Part shown: one piece after another, positions 1 through 11,700 of the stretch | Layout: the number at the start of each line of letters is the position of its first letter | Numbering within the stretch: position 1 is the stretch's first letter | Assembly (NCBI RefSeq): GCF_000224145.3 | Contig: NC_020178.2 | Coordinates: forward strand, 1,012,986 to 1,076,985 | DNA: 64,000 nt | Direction of reading: 5' to 3' | Source: Ciona intestinalis | Taxonomy: Eukaryota; Chordata; Ascidiacea; Phlebobranchia; Cionidae | The notes under the pieces: model-generated | What the model was told of the DNA's origin: nothing | Seen by the model: the letters and a program-made list of their open reading frames with translations, nothing else | Databases searched by the model: none | Program-made: the position numbers and the translations under genes

Positions 1-25
1 ATCTTCCCCCATCCTATTATATATA
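1..25 (-). mobile_element. MITE A, terminal fragment at window edge
   Basis: The first bases match the right terminal inverted repeat of MITE A (ATCTTCCCCCATCCTATTAT). The body lies outside the window. Confidence 0.6.
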
Positions 26-280
26 ATCTCAATAGAACATCATTTGTGTTTTAAAAAAATGATTTTAGATTTCAATCCTATGCCTTCAATGGACGCAGTA
101 ATCCAGAGTCTAGCATTCGGTTGACATTAACAGTCTTTATAACAGACTGCTCCCCCGTATTAAGGTCAGCTTTCTAATATAGAACGATCAATGCGTAGCA
201 ACGGTGATGACGTTTCGTTGTGACGTAACCGACATATGTGACTACGGATTTTCCACTGTCTATGGCTCTATGCAATTATA

Positions 281-344
281 TGAATGAATGAATGAATGAA
301 TGAATGAATGAATGAATGAATGAATGAATGAATGAATGAATGAA
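281..344. repeat. TGAA microsatellite
   Basis: About sixteen uninterrupted copies of TGAA. The same tetranucleotide occurs in short runs beside several family D repeats (for example near 13665 and 62400), so this tract may be the tail of a decayed copy. Confidence 0.95.
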
Positions 345-825
345 AACGATGTTCGCTAACGTATTCGAAGAGATAATACATAGTTATGTAAGTTAAAGTT
401 TCAGCCAAAAAGATATATAAATCAGGACCAAACCGTACACACTATATACCGATTTCTAAAGCCAGTCTTGTATAAATAGGGAATAAGCCGCCTTGCCCAA
501 TGGCTATATACACACAACGACGTACAATGCCTTTACCGAGCAATATGCTTTGCATTATTGATTGTGCACCTCGTCCCTTATAGTTAATAATTGGCCAGTA
601 CAAAAAGGGTCATAAATGTTAATGATACGACAGCAATATGCGCCGGGCGCGCATAAAGGTAGCAATATAGTACAATGGACATAAATAATACAATGTCAAA
701 AGCATTAAAAAAAATTTACTTGAAAACCAAGCTATCTTTCGTTTGAATTGGGCATGGATTTAAATATTTCCTGTTTAAAACAATTAACAACGTACACAAT
801 AAACACAATTTTTGAATGTTATTTG

Positions 826-1010
826 TTTACTGCCAAATAGGACCAGAAAATAGATTGAAAAGATGTCCCATCCTCCCCCACGTTACTACAACGGTGAATT
901 TATAACATTAACTTGAAAAACGCCTTACATATTTAAGTTTTGGACTACGATTATGTATAAACAGGAGAAATAGAATGAAAAGGTGTCCCATTTTGCCCCA
1001 CTGCTACAAC
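826..1010 (-). mobile_element. Two MITE A right-end fragments
   Basis: Two separate ends (about 826-889 and 960-1010) show the GAAAATAGAATGAAAAGGTG-like inner sequence followed by the TGTCCCAT...CCCC terminal repeat. No matching left ends were found. Confidence 0.55.
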
Positions 1011-1882
1011 AGTGAACTTAAAACATGATAAACGCTATACATATTCCCAGCATTGCGATTATTATAATTATCACGTAACACAGCTACGCTTTCAGGCACT
1101 AGGATACCTGGAACACGAGATTGAGTAACTTGGTAAATATTTGATAAGCAATCTTGTTAAACAACGACCTTCGCATGCTAACTACAACGAATAAAGGTTA
1201 TTACTAAGAAGCAGAATACACCCCACTATAAGACCTGCTTCTGGCTTTACTGATTAGGTTTCTAGTATCCCTGTTTTACAGAAATTTCTGCACCCTTAGC
1301 TACCCTGTGTTAAAATACTAAAATCTGTATATGCAAAAGCTAAATTTGTTATATAGAAATATACAAGTTAACTTTTAACTGAAATATAGTCTTGTATTTT
1401 GAAAGCACTGTAATAACTTTTGTTAGTGATCAGGGGGTTTAGGTTTATAAAAACATAGGCTTTTGGTCAGTTTCTATACAAACATTGCAGTCCATATATA
1501 TAACACAATTGTCTTCATGTTAAGGGCTGTGGAAAAAGTTTTATTTAACTATAATTTGAAAGTTGGCCCTATGCCTATTAGCTATTAGGCTATTTATAAC
1601 TTTACTGTAAGGAATTATAAATCTTTTCCAGTTGCTCATTTATTACAATTGATCCAGTTTATTCATTAATTACTAAGTACCTTTAAGCAGTTATACATGC
1701 ATTTACATATCTGGCAGCACCAAATGTATATGAAATTGTACAAAGTTAGTTGCTATCAAATTTCGGTTAAACAACACAAATACATTATTAAAAGAATTGT
1801 TCAATACACTTTGGATTGAAGATTTACATTACTGGCTGTTATCAGCATTTTATAAATAGCTATTAGTCTTTTAAAAACCCAT

Positions 1883-1964
1883 CTGGTATGAAAAACATAG
1901 TGTATTTTTCGACGAAAACGTTGGAAAAACGAAACATCGGAAATACACTACGTTTTCATACCAG
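1883..1964. repeat. Imperfect palindrome (hairpin-forming)
   Basis: CTGGTATGAAAAACATAGTG on the left is answered by the complement of AATACACTACGTTTTCATAC on the right. The arms continue inward with only a few mismatches around a short centre. It shares no sequence with the MITE termini seen elsewhere in the window. Confidence 0.8.
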
Positions 1965-2273
1965 AAAAGTGTTGCAAGAATAATTACATTATGCCTGGTA
2001 GTAGAAGTAACAGAACATTACTGTCTTATTTTCAAACTGTAACATTTAAGTTCATAATGACAAAACATTCTAATTAAAAATAGAAATTTTTAAAAGTTGG
2101 ATATTTTGAAGAAAGAAATGCTGTTTTAGTTTAGCTTCAAAAACTATTTATTTTCTTAAAAAAAACTTGGGCTGTTTTTAATTGAAGTAAAAGCATCATT
2201 TCATAAAAAGTCCTGTTTGTTTGGGGTTTAAAATTATCTTAAAACAATAGCTCTTGTGCATGCATAAGTTAAC

Positions 2274-4296
2274 TTAAAGGGTGACAGATGGATCCATTCG
2301 ACGCTTCCACCAGATGGAGCCAAACCCACAAAGAGTGACAGAAACAGCAATGACACCAAAAGCCATAAGGGAACCCAACAAACCACGTAGGCGGATATCT
2401 AAGGATCGACTTGTGTTTAGACACTAAAATAACACAGTAACACGCCCAATTACACATGTTTTAAATAGGCCCGATACCAGTTTAAATTTCGCCAGGTCAA
2501 GAACAGACTTTTAGTAACTTACAAGGGATAGAAAATCTCATATCAGATTATGCACTAAAACCTTTTGGTAGAGTATGCAGTCCAAAATATTCAAGAATTA
2601 GGATTTGTTTTAAACCGTTTTAAAAGACCACGAACTAATACCTTTCTACTAAACAGCAAACAGTAAAAGTTTAAACCATTTTTTCAAACCTAAAGCTTGT
2701 AAGTGAAAGATTACAAAACAGAATTAATATGGACCTACCTTCGCAGTTTGGCGAAACCAGAGAAATGTCACCACAGTTGGCGCAATAATTCTCGGCTACG
2801 CATAATCCGGGCCCACAGTCTTGAACACAGTTAGCTAAAAAATAAAGTAATTTAGCTACAAATGTACTGTAGACACATAGCATGGCACAGGTTTTTATTT
2901 ATCACTTTGAATAACAGTAGCGAAGATTTGTCTAATACAACCAAGAGAAGAGAACTAGCGGCAAAATTACAGTCGTTAAAAAGACAAAACCACTTAAGTA
3001 AAAGTTTCAAATAAAAACCAAGTGCTGTACCAACAAAACGTTTGATGACAGTTCTCACATTTCTGTACAAATTAAAAGTAAATTATATGAGTGGAACTGG
3101 GTTGCATTCAAATTCTGTATGTGCTATGTTTTATTAGCCTAACCAGCTTTATAAATAAATACTTTGAATAACTCTACACTAAATAACTTAACACTTATTA
3201 AGGAGGTTCAAATTAACTGTCTGATCAGTCTGTAAATATGTACAAGTAACAAAATTTAGTTCTAGAAGGTTTTATAAATTCTGATAATGAAACCTAATCT
3301 TTCAAAAATCAAAAAAATGTAAACAAATTTTGTAGTGTAGCTTTATAAAACAAATTTGGCAAACTTGAGCTCTGAAATTAATCTTTCATATTGAAATTAA
3401 AAAGCAGCCTTTATAGCAAAGTAATTCAGGCGGCAACGCGTTTCTAAGTTTAGTATAAACATGGCGACAAAGCTTTAGCATTTACCAGTATCATACACTT
3501 CAATTCATATGAACGTACAAATTTCTAAATTAAACATTGTTTTTAAATCAAGTGTACCATTTCTTTCATCTAGACTTGACAACGCAACTATTGTAAAAGT
3601 TTGCCGGACATTGAAACCACTACCAAAACATAAACATAATATATCAACTTAAACTATTTTGACCCCGATAATTTTTGACTTTGTAGGAAATTTTGTCCCC
3701 AAAAATTACAGTATTGCTGTAATAAAACTGTTTTCATGCAGCAATAACACAAAACAGGCATCTATACCATATTGTGTGAAACATTAATATAACCTAACGT
3801 CACAGTATAGTCTAGAAAACAGGATATTTTTCGACATACCTTTCTCACAATTGACTCCAGTATATCCTCCTGTGCACCCATTTGCACATTTCCCGGTTAT
3901 AGGATCACATTTTGGTTGGTTAGCTGTAAAAAATTAAGATCAGAACGAGCAAATGCTTATATTAAAACAAAATCCCCAAAAAATTAGCAAAAAGTGGTCT
4001 TAAAATAAAAATTGGAATAATTTTAATTGTTTAAGAAAATGAGAAGAACACTCTTAAAATATTTAAAATACTAAAAAAATACTTACAATCCAAAACATAG
4101 CAGTTTCCACAAGCATTCATACAGTCTTCTCCCCAGTGATCGTCAGTGCAGTTTTGCGATGCAACAACGCCTTAAAAAAAGCAGAGTTATTTAACATGTT
4201 TAGCAGTATAAACGCCTGTTAAAACACTTTTTACCCATATAAGTGCAAAAACTTACCAATAAACAAAACCAGTGTAATTCCAATAAAAGAATTCAT
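2274..4296 (-). CDS. Small EGF-like single-pass membrane protein
   Basis: Five exons in transcript order: 4296-4257, 4170-4087, 3923-3840, 2834-2739 and 2398-2274. All introns are GT-AG and phase 1, and the frame closes at 142 residues. Residues 1-19 form a signal peptide (MNSFIGITLVLFIGVVASQ). Next comes a cysteine-rich ectodomain with C..HWGEDC..ACGNC, then CDPITGKCANGCTGGYTG, then a third cysteine cluster ending SPNCE. A hydrophobic span of about 20 residues (LLGSLMAFGVIAVSVTL) is followed by WWKRR and a tiny cytosolic tail. The CxxxxWGxxC spacing is that of EGF/laminin-type modules in the MEGF/SREC style. Phase-1 exons that each hold part of a module are typical of extracellular domains. 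The last acceptor was chosen at 2399-2400 because only that one continues the frame into the membrane span; an alternative AG upstream gives a non-hydrophobic frame. The specific function is unknown; a surface adhesion or ligand role is only a guess. Confidence 0.78.
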
Positions 4297-4627
4297 TTTC
4301 TTTTTAACTCGTGAGGTATTACCAAAGGTTTTAATTAAACAATTAATTTAACACCTAAAGCCGAAAAAATACGTTAAAATAATAAGAAAAATCCGTACAC
4401 CTTTAGAAGCATGGCCATTTAAGTTTAGTGAACTACGAAATTGGAATAGAAATAATCTTTTCATAATAAAAAGCGTGAAACTGCGCAGAATAAAAGAAAT
4501 TTCAGCATGACCTATCGCCTTTGAAACACACCTATATACTGAAAACTCTTATGCATGGCTTGAAACCTAGTTCCAAACGCCTTTTTCTTTTTTGGTATCG
4601 AGGTTGCGGGTCATTCGGGGGGTGACC

Positions 4628-4680
4628 TGACGTCACGATATTGACGTCATAGCGGCTCGGGGAGTAATATTTTATATAAA
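4628..4680 (-). promoter_or_regulatory. Candidate promoter with CRE-like sites and TATA
   Basis: Upstream of the EGF-like gene, two GACGTCA sites lie next to the self-complementary TTTATATAAA box at 4671-4680. The box is about 380 bp above the start codon, so a long or spliced 5'UTR would be needed. This is inference from motifs only. Confidence 0.3.
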
Positions 4681-5399
4681 TAGTAACGGAAATAACGTTA
4701 CTTAGCCAAATAGGACGAAGTAGCTAACATACGCATAAGTAATTAAAAATCAGTAAAAATCACACTGGATACTAAAGAAATTCATTTTTAAAAACGTGAC
4801 AAAACATTCAAATACCTTTACGAAGGCGAAAGTTCAGGTTTTTAATAAGTAAAAGTAAACACTATCGACAAAATGTTCTTCAATTTTGCAGCACCAATAA
4901 AAATGCCCAAAACTTATGCATTAAAACGTAGTAGTACAAAACGTTTATAATACCTTCACGTCTACGGACACGAAATTAATGTTCTAAAAACAAGAAATAC
5001 GATTTGCTTAAAAACCTTAGCAATAGCGATAAAAATGCACAAATCCTATGCTTTAAACGAGGTGCAAAATATTAGGGTCAAAATAAATTAATGAAAACAT
5101 AGATTAATGTTGAGAAAAAACATCTGAATTGACCAACGGCAGCTGGAGACGATTTAAAATCAGGATTAAAGCCACGCCTGTAGAATTGCAGCTGCTGTGG
5201 AGACGCCGACGGTGGATAGATCAGTTTGTTTATGTTTGAACTCCAATGCTGGGGTGAACACGTCATCAAATGTCAATGTGACGTCTTGATGACGTCATCA
5301 GATGTCAAACCCTTATTGAATGTGCAAACTGTAGAGTTGTAGCACATATTTCTCGAAATTTTAATGTATAGCTGTTTTTTAACGTATTTAAACAAAAAA

Positions 5400-5538
5400 G
5401 GGACCACTGCTGAATTGGAGCAATTGCAGTTAAAGTGTCTTGCCCAAGGACACATATGCACACAATGGTAGCGGCGATGAGCCTTGAACTCATATCCTCT
5501 GTGCTATAAATGCCCGCTTTTTACTCTGCCACATAGCA
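5400..5538 (-). mobile_element. tRNA-derived SINE-like element
   Basis: Read on the minus strand it starts TGTGGCAGAGTAAAAAGC (A-box-like). It continues with GAGTTCAAGGCTC (B-box-like) and then a body containing TGTCCTTGGGCAAGACACTT. Such tRNA-like heads joined to this body are widespread in SINEs of marine animals. A second diverged copy is at 53065-53190. Confidence 0.65.
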
Positions 5539-5615
5539 GAATATGTGCAGAACTTTTCTCCGACTGCCCGGGGCAATGATTGTAGTCAGACAAGAATTAC
5601 TAAAACGCTGCAATT

Positions 5616-7643
5616 ATGGATTTGACTTATATCAGGAGAGGTTTCTTTGTGTTGATTTTAACAACCGCGTGTGGAATTACTTTACGCACCGACTGGATAT
5701 ATAATACACCATTAGAAACATTAAGCGCAGAGAAACTACCTGATACGTTACGTAGTTATAACGTATTTGATAGCAGTTCAAGTTTTAAAGAGCAATGTGC
5801 CGAGATAATTCAAAAACTACCAAGTCCTAAGACGTATGATAGAAAAGATGGATTTCAAAGGCTACCAGAACGATATTTACGCAACAGAAACCGCATGGAC
5901 GAAGGTTATAAGTGTGGGAAAGTTTTAAGGCCCAAAATTGATAAAGAAACACCCTGGATGACACTTTTAGTCAAGACGGCACCAAAGAACTTTGAATATC
6001 GGAATATAATTAGGAAAACATGGGGTGGCATTCAACAATTTCGAGGGAAGATTTTTAAAGCGATTTTTATGGTGGGTCTAGCGCCATCTGACGACGGCGT
6101 GCAAACGAATCTCACGGTTGAAAATGGGAAGTATGGGGATGTACTACAGTGCGATTTTGTGGACGCGTATAACGCATTACCTACAAAGGTATTATAGTAA
6201 TTACTTGTTAAAAAAACACATAAATATATGTAATAACATAAGTATATAACCGTATCCTTATAACACAGGCGTTCTGTTTCATACACCTCGTGCTCGCTTA
6301 AGAGTCACCACGTATGCAACTTGGTGGGTGAATGTTTTTGTGTATGGAGAGTTTTTTTTCAGTGAAAAGTTTCAGTGAAGTGTTTGGTATAAAACAACTG
6401 CTGTGTTTAAAACTTTCTTTTTATACTAATCAGGTACTATCTTCACTACGTTGGATTGTTGAAGAAAACGCCACATCCCGCTTCTATTCCGTCACAGACG
6501 ACGATTGCGTCATCAATATACCATTATTACATGACATATTTACTAAAAAGGATAAAGGCAGTGTTAAAGATAGCTTGGACGACCATAACACGGTATACTG
6601 TGGATACAAATACGAAGCAGGAGCAAAACCGTATCGTAATAACTCCTCTAAATGGTGAGTATGAGTTCTATTTTCTCGTCCCATTTGGTATTAAACAAAG
6701 AACAATTAAAGAATTATAAAACCGTATCCCCACGACTTCCATAGACCGTTGTTAATTGTTTAAATTTTAAAACACGATCAGGGTATTTAAATATCATGCG
6801 CTAGAGGTGTTCCATCTTCCCCCACAGTACTCTCTATAAAAATCCACTAAAAATAACCACAAAGTTACATATGTATTAACTCGTAAGCTGGCACAAGGTG
6901 TATGAATCAGATCACCCGTGTTATAACGACTGTCGTTGTTCGGCCTCACAATAAATAACATTTATTTATTCCTTTATACAGGCAGATGTCTATGGACTTA
7001 TACTCAGCTTCAAACTTTCCCACATACTGCATGGGAGCCATGTGGACTCTTTCATTTGAAATAATTCGTTCCCTCACATGTTTATCTACTGTAACCGACT
7101 ATGCCGATTTTTACGTAGAAGACGTTTTGATAACAGGTAACAGTATTGGTTTTAATGCTGTGCAAATTATATAACGTGAATGTATTCAATATGGGTATAA
7201 GGTCCTGCGGCGTGCCATATAAAGGCCTCAAATTTCATAACATACAGTAGGGTGGGGGAAGATGCGACACCTTCTTATTCTGTTTTCTCGTCCCATTGAG
7301 TAGTAAACAAAGAACCTTCAAAGAATTATAAAACCGTATCCCTACAACTCTCATAGACCGTTGTTAAATAATTAAAACACGATCAGGGTATTTGGATATT
7401 ATGGGCCAAAAGTGTCCCATTTTCCCCACGATACTATACGTCACAACAAACTACGTCACAGGTATTCTGCGAGAGAAATTGGGACAAGGGGAGTCGAATA
7501 TAAAGAGAATCTGGAAAAGCCATAAAGTCGAGAAACTTCGTTTACTAACATTACATACCGGTAAGATGGAAAAGAAAGAAGGAAAGAAAGCTATGTTTGA
7601 ACAATGGGAAACATGGTCCAAGAATTTGACTACTGTGAAATAA
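5616..7643 (+). CDS. Beta-1,3-galactosyltransferase-type glycosyltransferase (GT31)
   Basis: Four exons: 5616-6188, 6434-6654, 6982-7136 and 7462-7643. All boundaries are GT-AG, phases are 0, 2 and 1, and the frame closes at 376 residues. Residues about 7-22 are a type II signal anchor, which places the enzyme in the Golgi lumen. Family hallmarks appear in order: NIIRKTWG near 130, KYGDVLQCDFVDAYNALPTK just before the first splice, RW in the next block, the metal- and UDP-sugar-binding triad DDD at 213-215, YCGYKY, FPTYCMGAMW near 277-286, and EDV at 311-313 followed by TG across the last splice. In GT31 these motifs build the UDP-galactose/UDP-GlcNAc transferase fold. The acceptor sugar cannot be read from sequence. 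The length matches the family. MITEs fill parts of introns 2 and 3 and begin four bases after the stop codon. Confidence 0.9.
6258..6329 (+). repeat. Family D element in GT31 intron 1
   Basis: It reads TATAACACAGGCGTTCTG, then TTTCATACACCTCGTGCTCG, then the GAGTCACCACGTATGCAACT end, so the core is full length. Confidence 0.8.
6660..6833 (+). mobile_element. MITE A in GT31 intron 2, left end missing
   Basis: It begins inside the element (TTCTATTTTCTCGTCCCATT) only a few bases after the exon 2 donor and ends with the intact right repeat CATCTTCCCCCACAGTACT. The left inverted repeat is absent. Confidence 0.85.
6867..6972 (-). repeat. Family D element in GT31 intron 2
   Basis: Reverse-oriented core (AGGTGTATGAATCAGATCAC, then CGTGTTATAACGACTGTCG), with a tail of ATTTATT repeats just before exon 3. 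Confidence 0.8.
7245..7436 (+). mobile_element. MITE A in GT31 intron 3
   Basis: A near-complete copy: CAGTAGGGTGGGGGAAGATG at the left and TCCCATTTTCCCCACGATAC at the right, with TA on each side. It ends about 25 bases before exon 4, so the exon 4 acceptor follows it closely. Confidence 0.92.
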
Positions 7644-7647
7644 TGTA

Positions 7648-7828
7648 CAGTAGGTTGGGGTAAGATGGTCCATGTTTTCATTCACTTTTATCGTTCCATT
7701 TGGTAGTAAACAAAGAATATTTACAGAATTATATAACCGTATTCCCACGACACTGAAATACCGTTGTTAATTTGAAAAAAACATGAGCTGTTAAGTGTTA
7801 ACGGTATCCATCTTACCCCGCAGTACTA
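7648..7828 (+). mobile_element. MITE B directly after the GT31 stop codon
   Basis: It starts CAGTAGGTTGGGGTAAGATG four bases past the stop and ends ATCTTACCCCGCAGTACTA. The 3'UTR of the GT31 gene must therefore be made largely of transposon sequence. Confidence 0.9.
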
Positions 7829-8088
7829 TTTAATGTATTCTTCTTCATTAAGCTTAATTTCTAATGAAATTGGAGTTATTTGAATCAACGTGCTATACTC
7901 AACTTAAATATTTATTTCGACAGTTAACTTATATTGTTTAAAAATATAGTGTGTATCCTTGGCGCACTTTCTATTTTTACCGTGCCAAAACCGTTTGTTT
8001 CAAAAAGCAGAACAGAAAGTGGAACCACAGCATACTGATATGTAACTTGTGACACGTTACTATTTACTAATACTGTGTTCTAAATGGT

Positions 8089-8293
8089 ATAGTAGGTGGG
8101 GGTGGGGGGGGTAATGGAACACTTTTTCATCCTATGTTCTCATCCCATTTGGTAGTAAACAAAGAACACTCAAAGAATTATAAAACCGTACCCTCACGAC
8201 TCCCATAGACCGCTGTTAATTGTTTAACACACGATCAAAATATTTAGATATTATGTGATAAAGATGTCCCATCTGCACCCTCACCCATACTAT
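8089..8293 (+). mobile_element. MITE A, intergenic
   Basis: A full-length copy with an expanded G-rich left end (GGTGGGGGTGGGGGGGGTAA) and right end CATCTGCACCCTCACCC. Confidence 0.85.
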
Positions 8294-8493
8294 ATGTTTT
8301 TCTGTCCATAAGTTTCAGTACGGAAAAAAGACTTAGTTTTTACGCGTTCTCACAGTACTTAGATAGCATTAAATATTAAATATACATACATTGATAACGG
8401 TGCAATTACATCTTGACGTGGATCCCAAGCATCCATCATTAATGGGGAATAATAAGATATACAGATATAGTCTGTCCGCTGAGTTATTCTACT

Positions 8494-8499
8494 TATAAA
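8494..8499 (+). promoter_or_regulatory. Candidate TATA box of the 7TM receptor gene
   Basis: TATAAA in the context CTTATAAAGGCG, about 260 bp above the start codon. Transcription would begin near 8525. It is based on the motif and its position alone. Confidence 0.35.
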
Positions 8500-8756
8500 G
8501 GCGTATCATAGCAGCGCAGTTTAGAAAATTTGTTGAAAGAAGTTAATTGGAAATTTGAAAATTCTGCCGTATTTATGTGCTAAAGCGAATTGTAGGCGCA
8601 TTTTGAGTTATTGTCGGTCAAAATAGTTACTTAAAAAATAGAAAACTCTGTTTTGTAAAAACACTATACCATAATAGGCGCATTTTGAGTCATCGCAAGA
8701 CAAAATAGGAACTTGAAATTGAAAAGCGCTGTTGTATAGAACAAAATTGGAGAAAA

Positions 8757-11700
8757 ATGTCTTTTGTAAATAACTACACGGATCAACAATTATCGATAAC
8801 GCTCGACGGTTCTAAAAACTACACAAGAAAGCAACCACAGCAAGGTCCAGCGCCCCTTATAGCAGTAATATCGGTGATAGTTGCACTCGAAATGATGGTG
8901 CTACTGTTCGTATTAAAAGTATCGTGGGATAATGAACACGGCCCGAAGAGGAACGAAAGACATCGAATTCTAAAGTTTTTAAAGAACTTGTCGCCGTTGA
9001 AAAAAGTAAGTACCGGTTTAATATTTGAGGTAGGAGATAAAGGACATGTGTGAATAAGAGAAGGATTAGCCATTTGGGCAAAATATATGTCTTTTATTAT
9101 ACAATTGGTTTTAACTTAATTTTTGTTCGTTACGTTTTTGTAGCACTAGACCTGGTTTAATGTAGGCATTTTATTTTAATGGTATACATAACACATGACA
9201 TAAATTGGTATTTATGCTGCTTCCATATTGGGTATATGTGTCGTTAAACAAGACACTTAACAGCGAAGCCTATAGTGATGTCTCGCCCTATATTGCAGAT
9301 TAAACTTAATTACAAAAAAATAATACGTCAAAATATCAGTTCTAAAAAAGCCTCAAAATTTTAATAGAACTAATATTTTACAGAGTTTCCTAGTTTCCAA
9401 CTTTATCATAATTTGCGACTCTTCGATTTTCCTGGTACGACTTCTCGTGCCCATTACCTACGACGACATGGTGTGTTCGCTTATGTTACGTGTTACTGGA
9501 AGCACTACGTATTCAACCGCAATGACGTCGGTGTACATATATTTATGGGCACGACAGTATTACCTTCATTCGTCTCCAGTATTAAGGGTAATATATAAAG
9601 TACAAGTAGGGTGCTGTTGGCATATTTTTATTCCCTTTTCTTGATCCATTTGGTAGTAAACAAGGAGTATTTACCGAAATATATGACAGGGCTACTGCGC
9701 GACTCGAGAATGTAGCGTTTAAATATCCCATATTTCCTAAACGTGTTTTTAACCATTAACAGTGCTGTTTTAGACATAGTAGGATACAGGTATATAATTT
9801 TGTAAATATTCTTTGTTTACTACCAAATGAAATGGTAAAATTGAAAAAACAAACAATGACCTTACCTCAACCAACTATATTTCTATTTATGCGAATTAGA
9901 AACGCATACATCACTCTAAATCTATTATTGCAAACAAATATCTATTTAAATCGATCAGAATTTAATGTTATTTTTTTGTTCAGAATGTTCTACCAAGATG
10001 GCTGCCGATATTAAGTAAGTTGTCGCTTCTGCTAACAGTGCTGGCATACGTCATACCCCTTATTATAATATGGGGGATGGCCGGTATAGGGGGGAATTAC
10101 CGAAACGGAGAATGCTACCATGCAAGTAAGGTTTTGTATATACATATATAAGTATAGTACTGTGGGGTAAGATGGATACGTTAGCACATAATATCCCATA
10201 TTTTCTAATTGTGTTTCAACAAATAACAACGCTCTTTTAAAGTCGTGAGGATACGGTTATATAATTCTGTAATTATTTTTTGTTTACTACTAAACGCGAC
10301 AATAAAATAGATAAAAACATGAACCATCTTACTATGACGTGTAATAATGTCTCGCTGTATGGCAGAGTAAACGTTAGAATAATAAAAAAACTACTTTTGA
10401 ACAGAGAACAATTTATTTCTAGCAGCAACAGCAGAATACATAATTATTTTACAGAAAATTCTTCGGCAGTGTTCCCCATAGTAATGATGGCTACGACCAT
10501 TGCAACGCAAATTTTTTACGTGTTTCTATTTTATGCAACACTGCGTTTACACAAAAAGGCGAACAAGTCAGCTACTGGCGGAAACGAAACGTTAAGGTAA
10601 ACGACCGAGGGACATATATCTATACACTATTCTATATGGGCGAGGCACCACCATTGTGAAGTTAACCGAGGCGGCTTGCTATGGAAGACATTATTAGGAG
10701 GGTGCCGATTTGAGATTGTTTCGGTTTAATCCAGTGCGATGCGTGAAATATCGCACTGCGAAGCATACAATATCCAAATATAGCTGATCGTGTGTCGAAA
10801 TTAACACGCGCTTTTAGAACCGCAAGAAAACGGGTATTTAATTCTTTGAATGTTCCTTGTTTCTACCAAATGGGCCAAGAAAAAAATTAAAAACATATTC
10901 CATTTTGCTATAAATAATAAGCTAACCACCAACCTTTTTCTTCACCCGCAGGACAGCGTTCAGATGCCTTTGCTTCGCCATCGTGTGTGTTGGCACCGAC
11001 TGCATGGCTATGGTGGCTATTAAACTAACAGCTTCATCACTGCCTGAAATATACGTTCACCTATTCCCTAAGACCGATCTTCTGTTCAACCTGCTATGCA
11101 TGTTGTTTTGCTTCAGTACTTTTACAAGGTAAACGATAGGTAAAAATAAATCGTGCTAAAGGTGTATGCTTCCAGTTTTATATCAACAGTGCATTAGTAA
11201 CCGTAAGAGCATAGGGTAACACTAATTGACACGCGGACGTTTACGGACAACAACCAAAATACAACATACGTCCATATTACTTACGGATGCTGGTGTTTAT
11301 GCATTGTATAGCCGTCAGTAAATTCATGTTACCCTAATTATTAGGACTTGCCCGTTATAACTGACTAAACACTTCCATACCGTTTACACATACTCTGCTA
11401 TTTGACACTCTACTAATACTTGTAACTGACGGAGCACTGCTGAAGTCAAATCCTTCTGAAGGCAGTTTAGCATTGGCCACCAAATCAGACGCTGCGTTTC
11501 AAGCGCCTGCGCTTTTGGTGGCGCAGTAATCAGTGTAATAGGCCTGTGGAAATACGTACGGATATTGGGACCTAACATGACTTGGATCTTTACTATATAA
11601 AGCTATACTATTAGGTTTGTAAAAGTCCCATATACATTATTAGTATCATAGATATGTGTTTTACATGTGGTATATATGGTAGGGTTGGGGAGAAGATGGG

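Larger units (their letters stand above)
1..2273. other. Non-coding left flank
   Basis: No exon could be supported on either strand. The stretch holds the end of a MITE cut by the window edge, a TGAA microsatellite, two MITE ends and one long imperfect palindrome, each listed separately. The rest is AT-rich unique-looking DNA. Confidence 0.6.

Noticed and set aside
6258-6329. Family D as tRNA genes or a classic tRNA-derived SINE
   Set aside because: No A box, anticodon arm or proper B box can be fitted. Only the elements at 5400 and 53065 show tRNA-like promoter words.
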